The notes: generated by a model from the letters alone, not told the origin. A stretch of DNA of 64,000 nucleotides from Rheum nobile (GCA_027886185.1 WOAB01000232.1:1178001-1242000), one strand, 5' to 3'. Positions 1 through 11,265 are shown, numbered from the stretch's first letter. Numbers and translations: made by a program.

Positions 1-887
1 AGGTTTAGGTGATCTTACCTTAATCACTTTATAACACGTTATCACCACGAGTCTCTAAGTACCACTTGAGCTTCGAGAATCATCAAGGTACAAATCTCTA
101 CCATTACATTAGTTTATTCATGCAAGAAGATTATTACAAAATAAATTTGAGGAGTATGCTATGTAGTTGCCCTAATTTGGGATCCTCTATATCATAAACT
201 CAATTTGTCTTCCTAGATCTAAAACATTTTTACTAAAAATGGAAACATAATATCTAGATTCATACAAGGTACAAATAAAACACTAGATTTGCTTACCTCT
301 TTTGATGTCTAGCCTTGAACTCTATTTGTTAAATCATTGATTTCACCACTTGAAATGTAAGTAAGTTTTCCCAAATAAGACGATGAGAATGATATTGATA
401 ATCATGATAAGAACAAGGCAAAAGAAAATTTTGATTAAGATTTGATCATTACTAGCTCAGTAGTTCTAAGGCGACAAAAAATCACATCGTCGGCCATGGA
501 AATGGTTGAAAGAAAATGGAAGGGGAGATCGAAATGAAGATGAGAAGGAGAAGATTATGCCGGTGAAAAAGGGTAATAACGGGTGGCCATAATAAAAGGA
601 AAAAGAAGAAGAAATGATCGAGTTTCTAATTGTTCCCGCCAAAATCATCTTCGTATATTTTCTTACTTGCATTATGTCTATACAGTGTGATCACTATTCT
701 AATTCACGCCTTATGTTTTGCATACTATACGCCAGTGAAGTAAAATGTGCGCCCTAGGCGCGCCTGGGCGCGCTTGGCCAGGGCCAGCGCCCGCCTAGGG
801 TGAGGCACAGCCTGAGTGGTTGGGCGCTCCTCAGGAGAATGGGCAATTTTACTACAGTTGGGGCTATTTTGAAAATGTAGGGATGAG
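1..887. other. Unassigned non-coding flank
   Basis: I see no conserved coding region, RNA gene or transposon terminus here. The short open frames at 466-672 and 725-925 show no family features. Bases 745-800 form a small GC-rich patch with repeated GCGC/GCGCC motifs inside otherwise AT-rich DNA. The sequence is the pre-insertion flank of the LTR element that begins at 893, and its last five bases (888-892, AAGGA) are that element's target-site duplication. Confidence 0.5.
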
Positions 888-892
888 AAGGA

Positions 893-1782
893 TGATGCGA
901 ACAACCCCTGAAGTGTCGTTAGCAACGCATGATCTTTGATTCCTCAAGCTTGTAGTTGAATCCTTCTCTTCCGTAGCCAAAGTGATGGCTTTCCTAGGGC
1001 TAAAGAGATAGCCTTCCAACTCGTCAAAGAGATGACGGAGAGATCAAAGTGAGGATTGTGAGACACCGAAGAGACGGTGTTTGATTGCTCGAAGCGACGA
1101 GCTACAGGATAGTTGATCCGTGGGATCGAAGGGTTTGATGTTGGGAATTCAAGGAAGGAGCGTACTCAACTTTACTACTCAAATTCAACATGATTTTATT
1201 AATGACATAAATAGTGTTTATATAACACAATTTCGTGGCCTATAGCCTTGCAAAAGAAGAAAACTACCTAATGCGAAAGATAAAGAAACTAGATAAAAGA
1301 TAAGATATTGCTAAAGAAGCAATTAGGAAACCAAACAATCTTGGATCCTAATTCTTCTTAACTAATCCTAAAGAAATAATAAACTAAATAAAAATGATGG
1401 AAATAATAAAAAATCAAACAAGGAAAAACGGATTAAACTATATCTAATATAACCTAATTAAGGAAAGTGAATAAATCCCGTTAGAAATTGCACAACTCTC
1501 AGTAAAACTCGATTTTGACCATCGTTTTGTTAGAAGCTTGAATCGACATAAACTATGAAGTTGTAGATCTTTGAATCAGATTTCCAACGCATCTTGAATC
1601 ATCACGATATCAATTTTCTAGCCATAGTTATGGCCGTTTTACCGAAGACTGTCCAGAGCCAAATCGCCAGTAATAATTCCGCGGTCGCGGCTATGGCTTC
1701 CGCGGTCGCGGAAAACCTTCTGTACTCATTGAGCCTCTTCTTTGGAGGCCTTTGATTAATCCTCTCATGCATGTTGCTATCA
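893..1782 (-). repeat. 3' LTR of gag-only element
   Basis: This is the left copy of the LTR pair and matches 3084-3972 with scattered substitutions and small indels. It carries two CCGCGGTCGCGG motifs near 1678-1715. The element's gag frame runs into this LTR and stops at 1602, so the last part of the predicted protein is LTR-encoded. Confidence 0.9.
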
Positions 1783-2765
1783 ATCTCCCCTTCTTGACTT
1801 CGAATCGCCCCCGATTCGACGTGGATAAAGAAAGAAGCGTCAAGTAGAGAGACACGAACATCCAGAAAGAGCAAAGGAAAAAGTTGTGCATCAGCCTCGA
1901 ATAACATCAAAGTTGTCACCTTTGCGGCTGAATCTTCTATGATTGTGGTGGGAGCGAGGTGGGTAAGAACAATAATAGAAACCTCAAGCTGACCAGATAC
2001 GAGCATTGGTTGCAGAAGTGGTGATGAGTGCGGCGGAGGGGCCGGTGAAAGGCTGCGTTGTGACGAACAACCATCAAGGAGCGGGGCTTCGACGACCTCT
2101 TCCTCATACTCGTCCCACTTGGGATGATCGAATGACATAGGACATGAATCCACATCCACCAAATGGTTGCATTGTGACGAACAACCATCAAGGACCGGGG
2201 CTTCAACGACCTCTTCCTCTGGAAGCTCGGTGTCGGGCACGACCGTGGGAGAGATGAAGATTGGCTCGGCGGGCACAATGGGCACCTCTGCGGGCATGCT
2301 GAGTGGAGTCACGATGGGCCTCATGGTAGATGCGATGAAGGTCGGCGCGACAAGGACAACAGGCTGCAGGGAGCACGCTGGGACGCACTCGGTGGGCTGC
2401 GGAGGGCGCGCTTGAACGCGCTCGGTGTGGACCAAAAGCTGGGGCCTTGATCGACTTCTGGTGCGCGCCGCGTGGGCCTGATCATCGAACTCTGCAGCAA
2501 AATGTCGAGTCATTTGAAACATGAGATGCGCCCATGTCTCAACGGGACGTTGACGACGATGCCATCGATCATCTTCAACCCGGTACCACCAGTCGAGGGC
2601 ATAGCCGGTGAAACATTGAATGGCGACGTCGTACTGCTCATACTCGTCGTAGTCTCGATGGCTGAAGTAGTACGCCATATGACAGGTCCACTCAAGGAAC
2701 AAGTCAGGATCATCATGCCCGACAAAGCGTCGACGACGAACTCGGGTGTCAGGTGGATACGCCAT
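1602..2765 (-). CDS. gag: Gag-like polyprotein of gag-only LTR element
   Basis: The frame encodes 387 residues. Residues about 10-95 resemble the plant retrotransposon Gag capsid domain: an acidic and aromatic start, then FTGYALDWWYR, then VETWAHLMFQMTRHF, matching the usual 'A..W......I..W..L...L...F' pattern. No zinc knuckle, protease or polymerase follows. The remainder is proline-rich, and a segment is repeated twice (EVVEAPVLDGCSSQ and EVVEAPLLDGCSSQ, around residues 185-235), so an internal duplication has lengthened the protein. The start is the ATG at 2765, about 300 bp inside the 5' LTR, after the primer-binding site. The last 60 or so residues come from the 3' LTR. Its presumed role is capsid assembly in cis or trans; an intact frame in an element without polymerase hints that Gag has been kept. 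Confidence 0.75.
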   Translation of the reverse strand: MAYPPDTRVRRRRFVGHDDPDLFLEWTCHMAYYFSHRDYDEYEQYDVAIQCFTGYALDWWYRVEDDRWHRRQRPVETWAHLMFQMTRHFAAEFDDQAHAARTRSRSRPQLLVHTERVQARPPQPTECVPACSLQPVVLVAPTFIASTMRPIVTPLSMPAEVPIVPAEPIFISPTVVPDTELPEEEVVEAPVLDGCSSQCNHLVDVDSCPMSFDHPKWDEYEEEVVEAPLLDGCSSQRSLSPAPPPHSSPLLQPMLVSGQLEVSIIVLTHLAPTTIIEDSAAKVTTLMLFEADAQLFPLLFLDVRVSLLDASFFIHVESGAIRSQEGEIDSNMHERINQRPPKKRLNEYRRFSATAEAIAATAELLLAIWLWTVFGKTAITMARKLIS

Positions 2766-3068
2766 GTGAAAGCATAGGCCGGATCTTCCCGCGGCAGTTA
2801 GGGTTTGGCAGCAGCACTACTTCCGAATTTTGCCCTTTTGGTGGGGCAAACGAACTCCGATTTGGATGAATTTTATATGCCTGGACTCGTATCGAAAAAA
2901 TATACCAGATTCTGGAAGAAAATTTCAGAAACAAGAAAAAAAATTCGACCGATATCTGGGCAGAACTGTGAACGTCTTGGCGTCGTTGCAAGCGTTGTCG
3001 GTGGAGAAGTACGCGGAAAAATTTCAAGGAATCACAATAAGAGAGAAGAAACAAACTTAGCTTGGATA

Positions 3069-3081
3069 GGCTCTCATGCCA
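3069..3081 (-). promoter_or_regulatory. Primer-binding site of gag-only element
   Basis: The minus strand reads TGGCATGAGAGCC, close to the canonical TGGTATCAGAGCC complement of the plant initiator-Met tRNA 3' end. It lies two bases downstream of the 5' LTR end at 3084 and fixes the direction of the element. Confidence 0.8.
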
Positions 3082-3083
3082 GT

Positions 3084-3972
3084 TGATGTGAAGGATCAAC
3101 TGGAGTGTTGTCTGCAACGCAGGATCTTTGATTCCTCAAGCTTGTAATTGAATCCTTCTCTTCCGTAGCCAAAGTGATGGCTTTCCTAGGGCTAAAGAGA
3201 TAGCCTTCCAACTCGTCAAAGAGATGACGGAGAGATCAAAGTGAGGATCGTGAGACACCGAAGAGACGGTGTTTGATTGCTCGAAGCGACGAGCTACGGG
3301 ATAGTTGATCCCTGGGATCGAAGGGTTTGATGTTGGGAATTCAAGGAAGGAGCGTACTCAACTTTACTACTCAAATTCAACATGATTTTATTAATGACAT
3401 AAATAGTGTTTATATAACACAATTTCGTGGCCTATACTTGTAAAAGAAGAAAACTACCTAATGCGAAATATAAAGAAACTAGATAAAAGATAAGATATTG
3501 CTAAAGAAGCAATTAGGAAACCAAACAATCTTGGATCCTAATTCTTCTTAACTAATACTAAAGAAATAATAAACTAAATAAAAATGATGGAAATAATAAA
3601 AAATCAAACAAGGAAAAACGGATTAAACTATATCTAATATAACCTAATTAAGGAAAGTGAATAAATCCCGTTAGAAATTGCACAACTCTCAGTAAAACTC
3701 GATTTTGACCATCGTTTTGTTGGAAGCTTGAATCGACATAAACTATGAAGTTGTAGATCTTTGAATCAGCTTTCCAACGCATCTTGAATCATCACGAGAT
3801 CAATTTTCTAGCCATAATTATGGCTGTTTTACCAAAGACTATCCAGAGCCAAATCGCCAGTAACAATTCCGCGGTCGCGACTATGGCTTCCGCGGTCGCG
3901 GAAAACCTTTTGTACTCCTTGAGCCTCTTCCTTGGAGGCCTTTGATTAATCCTCCCATGCATGTTGCTATCA
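3084..3972 (-). repeat. 5' LTR of gag-only element
   Basis: This is the right copy of the LTR pair. It reads TGATAGCAACATG at its minus-strand start (3972) and ends at 3084, next to the primer-binding site. Confidence 0.9.
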
Positions 3973-4376
3973 AAGGAGTTAAGCATGAAGGGTGAATAAA
4001 AAGAAAAAGACGTAAAATAGGTTTGAAAATGGGCTAAAATATGGTGTCACGTGGCAGAAGGAAGGGGATGATAAAGGGGTTTGCTTTAATTGTATAGTAG
4101 ATGGTCTAGATGAGGAGGATAATCAGCCCACAAAACAACTTCGAGGGGAGGTCGTTCAAGAGGATGAAAATGAATCGGGAGACATGTTGAAAGGGACAAA
4201 GTGTTGCTTGGAAACATTTCATGTCATTTATTGACAAAAACAAGAAGGACAGGGCATAATGCAACTATTGCAGGAAAGTATTTGATACAGATACTTGCAA
4301 GAATGGTACCACAAATTTGATCAAGCACTCCAGGACTTGTGTAGAGAATCCAGAAAACAAGGATCGAGCTAGGTAC

Positions 4377-4579
4377 TGTAATACCCCGGATTTGTAATTC
4401 TTTATAAGGATTGAAATACTATCCATGTCAACAAGAGCTCTTCCTTTTTCCTGGTTCAAGTGAGGACAAAGAACTAGGAAGTTAAGCGTGCTAGGACGAG
4501 AGTAGTCCTGAGATGAGTGACCTTCCGGGAAGTTTCTGGTTGGCATGGGGACAACGTCTCTAAGGTTGTGGGCCTTACA
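4377..4579 (+). repeat. Cassandra 5' LTR with 5S-derived promoter region
   Basis: This 203-bp LTR carries a 5S-like stretch matching the A box, intermediate element and C box area with a few substitutions. In known Cassandra elements this region can be read by RNA polymerase III; here that is only inferred. Confidence 0.88.
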
Positions 4580-4695
4580 AATGGTATCAGAGCCGACTTT
4601 GGGTTACGAGTGGGCTTGGTCCGGTGGACGGTCGCTCGACCCAGAGAGTGGTCTTTGGGCTTGACGAGGTCGTCAAGGGTTTAAGTGGGGGTGAT

Positions 4696-4897
4696 TGTAA
4701 TACCCCGGATTTATAATCCTTTATAAGGATTAGAATGCTATCCATGTCAACAAGAGCTCTTCATTTTCCTGGTTCAAGTGAGGACAAAGAACTAGGAAGT
4801 TAAGCATGCTAGGGCGGGAGTAGTCATAGGATGGGTGACCTCCCGGGAAGTTTTTAATTGGCATGGGGACAACGTCTCTAAGGTTGTGGGCCTTACA
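4696..4897 (+). repeat. Cassandra 3' LTR
   Basis: This 202-bp LTR is closer to functional 5S sequence than the left one in places, reading GGATGGGTGACCTCCCGGGAAGT in the C box area, given here as GGATGGGTGACC then TCCCGGGAAG. Confidence 0.88.
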
Positions 4898-6580
4898 GGT
4901 ACCTAATCTAAAATTATCTTAAAGAAACATAATGAAGGTGAATTTTTTAAAATAAAAAATTAGGTGCTAGATCTAGATGTTGTGAGGATAAATCTGATTA
5001 GACTGATAGTTGGAGAAGAATTGCCTTTTATATTTGTGGAGAAGCATTTCGTTAAGGATCTTCTACTATCCATGTGCCCTACCTTAAGATACCTTCACGT
5101 TTCACCATTGCACGTGATTGTTATAAATTGTTTCTGGATGAACAAATAAAGATGAAAGCTTATTTGGAGAAGAATTGTCAGAGAGGTTGTTTGACTACTG
5201 ATACATGGACTTCTATTCAGAGGGTAAACTATATGTATTTGACTATTCATTTTGTTGATAATGATTGGACATTGCAGCGAAGAATATTGATTTTGTCCAA
5301 TTAGTGGTCATAAGGGATATGATATTGCTATAGATGTTGAAGATTGCTTGAGGCCTTGGGATTTATGTGATAAGGTTTTTAGTGTGAATGTGGATAATGC
5401 AAGTGCTAATGATTCTGCTTGTAGATAGTTAAAGGAAATGGTTGTAGCAAATGGTAGTAGCATTGACAATGCTAAGTATATGCACATGAGGTGTGTTGCC
5501 CACATTGCTAATCGTATTGTCCAAGCTGGTCTAAAGCCTCATGTGAAATGCATTGCAAAGGTTACACTTGTTTTGAAGTTTATAAGGAACTCTCCTGCTA
5601 GATTGCATATGTTCAAAGAAGAAGCACATACGCTGGAAATTGAGTGCAAATATGCATTGCAATATGATATGCCTACAAGATGGAACTCATGTTACACTAT
5701 GTTAGAGGTTGCTTTGAAGTATAAAATTGTTCTTCCTCGGTTAGAAACTCCAAGAGATCATGATGGTGTGTTCTTAGGACACATAACTACAGAGGAGTGG
5801 AATAACATTCAGGTTATTGTGACTTTCTTGAAAGAGTTTTATGACTTCACAAACAATGTATCGGGGTCCTCTTATGTGACGGTGTGTAATGTATTTTATT
5901 ACATAGGTCACATTGTGCAATTTTTTAATCAATGGGTGGAAAGTGATGATGATATTTATTGTTCTATGGCGGTTCATATGAAAGAAAATTGTGACAAGTA
6001 TTGGGGCATAATAGAGAAGATGAATATGTTCATGTTTGTGGCTATTATTCTTGATCTAAAGTACAAGTTTAAAGGATTGGAATTGGCATTGCAAGACTTA
6101 TATGGTGATGAGGAAAGAGAGGCATTAGCACAAACTGTTAAGGATGCTACAAAGGAGTTATTTGATGAGTATAGGAGGATTTATGCTCCTTCATGTGTTG
6201 AAGATCAATATAGGATGGGGTCAAAGTCTGCGAGAACAAGTTGTGGTGCTTTTGGAGACCGTCCAGTGTTCTTCCAGAGTGTGACTTCTAAATTGAAAAA
6301 GTGGGCCGAATCTGTTGGTATATCATTTACAAATGAATTTGATTGATATTTTAATGAGTTGATGAGTTATGCTGACTCTAACACTGATACCTTAACATGG
6401 TGGAAATGTCATGGGCATAGGTTTCCAATTCTTGCACATTTGGCCCGTGATGTATTAGCCATTCCAATCACTACGGTGTCATCTGAGTCTGCCTTTAGCA
6501 CAAGAGGTCATACTATTGATAAATTTCGAAGCTCGTCATCTACTAAGGTGACATATTTGACTCTTTGTCATTTTAAATAA

Positions 6581-7155
6581 ACACTTTAGAATTTTATTAT
6601 ATTTCTTGTTAACATTTATACTAATCATATCTTATGTATAATGTATGTGGTTGCTAATTAGACGAACTAATATGGACTCAAGATTGGTTGTGCTGATGCA
6701 AGGTCCCATGGACCTGTATTTGGTGAAGTAATAGAGCTTCTGATGGAGACTGAGGAAATGGAAGACAATAATATTTTTCTTATCTTTATCGTTATTTGTT
6801 TATTTCATTGTTGTTTACTAATGTTTTTTTTTATGTTTGTTAGGTGCTGAAAGAAACATGGATTATTGTCTTAACTACGCAAGCATTATCTCCAACATTT
6901 TGGACAAATCAAAGGTTCTTTCTTAGTTTCTGTAGCTTATTGCTTTGTCTTTTGAATCAATTAGTTCTTTTTTATTGCATAACTATTGACTATTTTTATC
7001 TATGAACATGGTGTAGAGTGTAAACTTCATGACAGTGAAAGGATACACTTCTCTTAATGCTCTTCTTTGCAGCTGGCAATGGAAATTAGAAATTGATATG
7101 GGTGTTAAAAGGATGAAATGGTCTTCTTGACAATGTAGTGAAATATTGATTTTAA
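6581..7155. other. AT-rich stretch after hAT transposase
   Basis: No gene is visible. This is probably the 3' untranslated and subterminal part of the hAT plus host sequence, but no terminal repeat could be assigned. It ends at the candidate Helitron terminus. Confidence 0.4.
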
Positions 7156-7590
7156 CTAGAAATCGAAACCCGTGCTTTGCACGGGCCTTTTGTGTATATA
7201 TAGTGTCGCGGTTTAAATGTGAGTTTGTAATATATGGATTATTATTGCATGTTTGATCTTAGACGATATATTGTTTGATATATATTTAAATGTAATATCT
7301 AAGTATTTTAGGTATAAAATTCTATGATTGTACGAAATACAATTTTATTTATAAAATTGTGCTAACCAGCTCCATTTAGTAGCTAGTATTTCAAAGTTTC
7401 TGCAGCAACGATAATAAACTACCAGCTCACATGCCTCAAGTAGTCTGTAGTCAAGAGTCAATTATTTAGAGACCTTGATGCCAATGGATGTGAAAGTAGA
7501 GTGCAAGAAGATGAGCATAAAAGCATACGAATTATAAACCATATGTAGTAGAAATAAAGGGAAAGAAAATAGTTTCATAAACTCACAGCT

Positions 7591-7962
7591 TCAATTAGCA
7601 TTTGCACTTCAGATTCAGCAAGTTGAGAAGAAAACTTCAAGAGCCCAGCTTTCAAGTCCTCAATTGAGACAATACCGTCAGTATCTGTGTCTATCTTCTA
7701 AAAAATTTCCTTTATGTCCTCAACTTCTTCAACACTCTAAGTGTTCCGCAATAACCTGATAGAATAAGCCATCATTCAGCACAACTTATAATATCTAAGG
7801 ATAGACCAAAGGAAAGAGTCAACATTCACAAACAGACCCTTAAGGCTTTTCTCTTGAATCTGTTCATCATTGAAAACTGCTTAATCCTTGACTTCACAAC
7901 ATCTCCGAGAGGAACATTTGGACTTTTTTTGGCATTCTAAAGCCATGGATGCTCTACAATGA
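7591..7962 (-). pseudogene. Calcium-dependent protein kinase fragment (CPK13-like)
   Basis: Two exon pieces of a CDPK are visible on the minus strand. The upstream piece (about 7838-7962) encodes HPWL-stop-NAKKSPNVPLGDVV then KQFSMMNRFKRKALR, the end of the kinase domain and the autoinhibitory junction. After an intron of about 80 bp the second piece (7591-7757) encodes SVEEVEDIKEIF-stop-KIDTDTDGIVSIEDLK and AESEVQMLIEA, the first EF hand, ending at a GT splice donor. In intact CDPKs this segment couples calcium binding to release of the kinase. Two in-frame stops and a small frameshift at the exon start make this copy non-functional. The catalytic domain and the remaining EF hands are absent. 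The best resemblance from memory is the CPK13 group. Confidence 0.82.
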
Positions 7963-8639
7963 TTTGGCATTATAAATATCAGGCAGATGTCAATGATAAA
8001 CTCAAACTAAGCTTAACAGGTTCTTCAAATACAAATTCGACACAAGTTCATCATGTAAAAAGGCTAGTAGTCTTTCTACAATTGTTTAAAATTCAATAAG
8101 CAAAATTTCTCACTTACAAAACCTAGCATTGATGATCTATATAAGGCTTAATGATGTAGACATCAAAACATGTCCAATGTAATTAGGTTAATAACCTATC
8201 ATGCTATAATCTTTAGTTATAGCTTTATAAGTTCTGTCCATAAGCTTTTACAATTTTGATCCATATTGAAATTAATGTAAAAGCTGAGATTGATAGTTTT
8301 TTATCCATTTACTGAAAATGCTGACCAATGAGTCAATGAAATCATACAAAGCTGATACATAATAAATGACTAAGCATGATCTTTATAATTATTCTAGCCT
8401 TTTCTCGTGAGCCAAGTCCACTTGTTGTCACATTGATGTTCCTCCATTTATCCTTTCAACCATTTAAGCCATACATAATAAATGACTAAGCATGATCTTT
8501 ATAATTGTTCAAAAGAACCACAAGGGTTTAGTTGAAGCAACAGATGAAACAATAAAAACATTCCTTTTTAGCATAATTAATCACTTCAGTCGTTGAAGGA
8601 ATTCTCAGAAATGATGCAAATGAAGATGTCAAAGCACAC

Positions 8640-8792
8640 TTTAAGATCCACATTTGAACGTGAGCTTAAAACATGGCTGAACTCAAGATCTTTGAGTATG
8701 GTCTGCCATTTTCCAGGCCCGTGCTTGCGCACTCCTGCTTTCAGTGCTTCTTCTTCTTCTTCTGCTGTCCACTTCTGCTTGGGAGCACCCAT
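8640..8792 (-). pseudogene. TRB/SMH-type telomere-repeat-binding Myb, first exon
   Basis: The minus-strand exon starts MGAPKQKWTAEEEEEALKAG and continues VRKHGPGKWQTILKDLEF to SNVDLK, ending exactly at a GT donor (8639). This is the N-terminal Myb domain of plant TELOMERE REPEAT BINDING (single-myb-histone) proteins, in which the Myb fold binds telomeric DNA and a central H1/H5 domain follows. Here only exon 1 is present. The linker histone-like and coiled-coil parts are missing. The exon itself is open, with an extra Glu or two in the acidic run. It sits between the CDPK and sugar-transporter pieces in the same orientation, which supports joint capture by a transposon. Confidence 0.85.
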
Positions 8793-9747
8793 TGCGGAGA
8801 ATGTTATGACTTTGCTAATAAGCACATCTGAAAATGAACCCATTTTATCAATGCATTCAACCTTCATTCTAAAAAATGCAAGGTGTAGTCAAAAGCAGAT
8901 GATGTCCAGTTAAATTCTCATTTACAGTCATCCAATTTTATCATTTCTCCACATGGTAGTTAATAATCAGACAAAGCCAATTTTACAGATATCCTAAAAA
9001 CAAAACCGCAGAGCAAAAGGGGCCAAAATGCATCACTGTCCTTAATTTAGAAGCATCATTTACTTAAGAAGCTGCAGATCACAGAGAAAGATGCAATCTT
9101 TTCTGACTTATGAGATTATAAATTGCATCATTGTCCCGAATTTAGCAATGAGACAATGCTAACAAGTAATTTCTTATCTCAAAGAGGCCATCAGTCTTAA
9201 AAGTTCCAGATCAAGCAATTCCTTCATCCCCAAACACTGAAAATTAAAATAAACCCATGATAATCCCAGACCCTCTTGTCCTCAGGAGGAAGTACACAAC
9301 AATCACCAATAACAATTTCCTAGCCGAATTGATAAGAAATTAAACCATCCACAAGGCCAAGATCGTGATGAAAGACAAACTTGAGCAATAATAAGCATGC
9401 GAATCCAAATTTATAGAGCATCTCAATCCCAAATCATGTGGCTTGTTCAAATCTGTTTAACAAAGATAATTTATAGAAGAGTTGCTTTAAACTAAAAGTT
9501 CTTGAAAGCTGATTTTTCACTGACCAAGCCAGATTTATATGTGCCTTGTTCAAATCTGTAAAAATAGAAACCAGATAATAAATGAAAATCAATAGAAACA
9601 AACGACAACATTTTCCAGTAAAATTCCCAATAAAAACCTAAAATGGCATTTCTTTTGATTTCTAACACGTGCGATCCTACATAGAGAAACCTTAATTTCA
9701 AACCATGTTTTAATTTAGTCACTAAATGAAAAGAGATTTAAACATAC

Positions 9748-9990
9748 CAGCCATCTAGGCGATTCAGGAATGAAGAATAAGCCAATTAACTGAGTAAGAT
9801 TCGGAATAATCCCCGCAGAGACGAATTAAAGGTGCCAGTAAATTCCACCAACATGTACGCTTGCAATTCAAACAGAGAATAAAATGATGATTCATGTAGA
9901 ACAATCAATATACCTACTACAGCTAGGACACGCCAATAAATGAAGACTCCAAGTACATATGTAGTGGTTATTCCGCTAAATATCATAACC
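9748..9990 (-). pseudogene. ERD6-like sugar transporter fragment
   Basis: Two small exons are readable on the minus strand. The first (9914 to about 9990) gives TTYVLGVFIYWRVLAVVG and ends at a GT donor. The second (9748-9790), after a CAG acceptor, gives LIGLFFIPESPRWLA and ends at GTATGT. The motif PESPRWLA and the preceding transmembrane segment are characteristic of the major-facilitator monosaccharide transporter family, and the closest resemblance is the ERD6-like vacuolar subgroup. The other ten or so transmembrane segments are not seen, so it is only a fragment. Confidence 0.78.
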
Positions 9991-11265
9991 TGCACAACAC
10001 ATTGATAAGATTCTCAAGAACAACACAAGACTACTACTATATGAAAATAAAAAAGTGAGTAATAAATTATTATGAGTGTCAAAAGGTTATTTAGAGACAC
10101 ATGACATCAGGATATACCTTAGTATTAGATAGATCAGTTGGTGGCAAAATTCAAAAGGCATACTTTGTCTCCTACGATTATCTCTCATTGAACTAAAATG
10201 AGAAAATTTAATATCCACCATAGAGAAAGCAGATGATATAACAGTGGGTAAGAGAATAATGACGTGTTGCATTGGAATGTTGCACTCTATGGTTCATTTA
10301 AAAGAGGAGACACTACAAAAGTTGTTGGTGTGCTTAAAGCTAAATTGACTTGTTGCCAACAAGCCGTGGACCATGTTATAGAAACAGAAAGGAACTTTAT
10401 ATTAGATTCAAGATCCAAAATTTCTTGGCAATAAACCAAATGAATGTTGTTGTCCTTCCACAAAATGCAGGAGTCATATTTTCTTCCTTTCTATTTTTTT
10501 AATTCAACTAACTATTCATATCCAATGCCAAAGAATGTGTAGCCATACCATGAATGCTCGGTTTCTTCTCTATGCGCTTGCCTCCTAACTGAATGCGTTA
10601 GAGCTCGTGGGAGTCGGTGACCCATTGGCTCATTAAGATTGCCATGTCCATGCCTTGCACCATTGTAGGTACTGCTACATCATAGGGAATTTGAGTCGGT
10701 GACTCAAATTCATAGCAAACAATTATAGAACAAGATGGTACTATTTGAAGCCATCTGAATAGGAATCCGGTAGACACTAAAATCTCAACAATTTTCTAGA
10801 TGACACTGCATCACAGGTGCCACCACAACGCCCTGGGATAGGGCCCTGTGGAGGATCACCTTACCAAATTTGAGCAAGAGGAATGGGTAGATGCTATTTT
10901 GCAAATGGTTTCTTCATGAGCAAGTACAGAATAGAGGTACATTTCAGCTTAATCTATCATTAGATGATGAACAAATTCAAATTAGCCCAAAACCACCTGC
11001 TCATGAAGTGGGAAACATATTGCACACGTCCCTCTCAAGAAGAAACAAATGAGCCTACTAGTATATTGAAGTAGCATAATTAGCTACTTCCCGCGAAGCA
11101 ATGTGACTATGTAAGAAATCTTCCGTATTACAAAGAGCACACTCCACGAAGATCCCCAAATGAATTTACCAAACCTTGCACCTGTATGGTAATATCACTT
11201 AATATTACAGAGTAAATTAACATTAATATACAAAGCCTATTGCTTGTTTTAAGATATTACTTACA
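9991..11265. other. Intron-like DNA without recognised genes
   Basis: The sequence is AT-rich with scattered splice-like signals. The open frames in it show no family features. It presumably consists of introns and filler of the candidate Helitron. Confidence 0.35.

Larger units (their letters stand above)
893..3972 (-). mobile_element. Complete gag-only LTR retrotransposon (TR-GAG type)
   Basis: Two direct LTRs (893-1782 and 3084-3972, about 890 bp each, nearly identical) begin TG and end CA and enclose about 1.3 kb. The 5-bp target duplication AAGGA is exact at 888-892 and 3973-3977. On the minus strand the 5' LTR is the right one. It is followed two bases later by TGGCATGAGAGCC (complement of 3069-3081), a two-mismatch version of the initiator-Met primer-binding site. 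The purine tract AAGAAGGGGAGA (complement of 1784-1795) sits just before the 3' LTR. The only coding capacity is a Gag-like frame; no protease, reverse transcriptase or integrase is present, so movement would need an autonomous helper. The matching TSD and similar LTRs suggest a fairly recent insertion. Confidence 0.93.
4377..4897 (+). mobile_element. Cassandra-type TRIM carrying 5S rRNA-like LTRs
   Basis: This short non-coding LTR element is 521 bp with LTRs at 4377-4579 and 4696-4897, both TGTAATACCCCGG... to ...GGGCCTTACA. The target duplication GGTAC is exact at 4372-4376 and 4898-4902. The initiator-Met primer-binding site TGGTATCAGAGCC is at 4582-4594 and a purine tract (AAGTGGGGGTGA) precedes the right LTR. 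Both LTRs contain the 3' half of plant 5S rRNA, including GAAGTTAAGC and the GTAGT/GGGTGACC box region (around 4477-4535 and 4793-4850). That 5S segment is the hallmark of Cassandra. It has no coding capacity. It interrupts the hAT transposase just after the BED finger, so it is younger than the hAT. Confidence 0.95.
4149..6580 (+). pseudogene. hAT-superfamily transposase pseudogene (RICESLEEPER-like)
   Basis: A degenerate transposase can be followed on the plus strand. Bases about 4200-4376 encode a BED zinc finger (WKHFMSFIDKN, then C-x2-C, then H-x4-C) with an in-frame stop. After the nested Cassandra element the frame resumes near 4964 with the helical N-terminal domain (IRLIVGEELPF, FTIARDCYKLF) and the catalytic core start (TTDTWTSIQ). 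A longer open piece at 5438-6346 holds HMRCVAHIANRIVQ, MPTRWNSCYTM and the EEWNNI/FYDFTNNVS region. The piece at 6359-6580 is the C-terminal hAT dimerisation domain (IPITTVSSESAFSTRGH). Frameshifts and stops separate the pieces, so it is inactive. I could not find convincing terminal inverted repeats on either side. By family knowledge such transposases cut and paste DNA in the nucleus with 8-bp target duplications. Confidence 0.9.

Noticed and set aside
4470..4540. 5S rRNA gene
   Set aside because: Only the 3' half of 5S is present, and it sits inside both LTRs of a Cassandra element.
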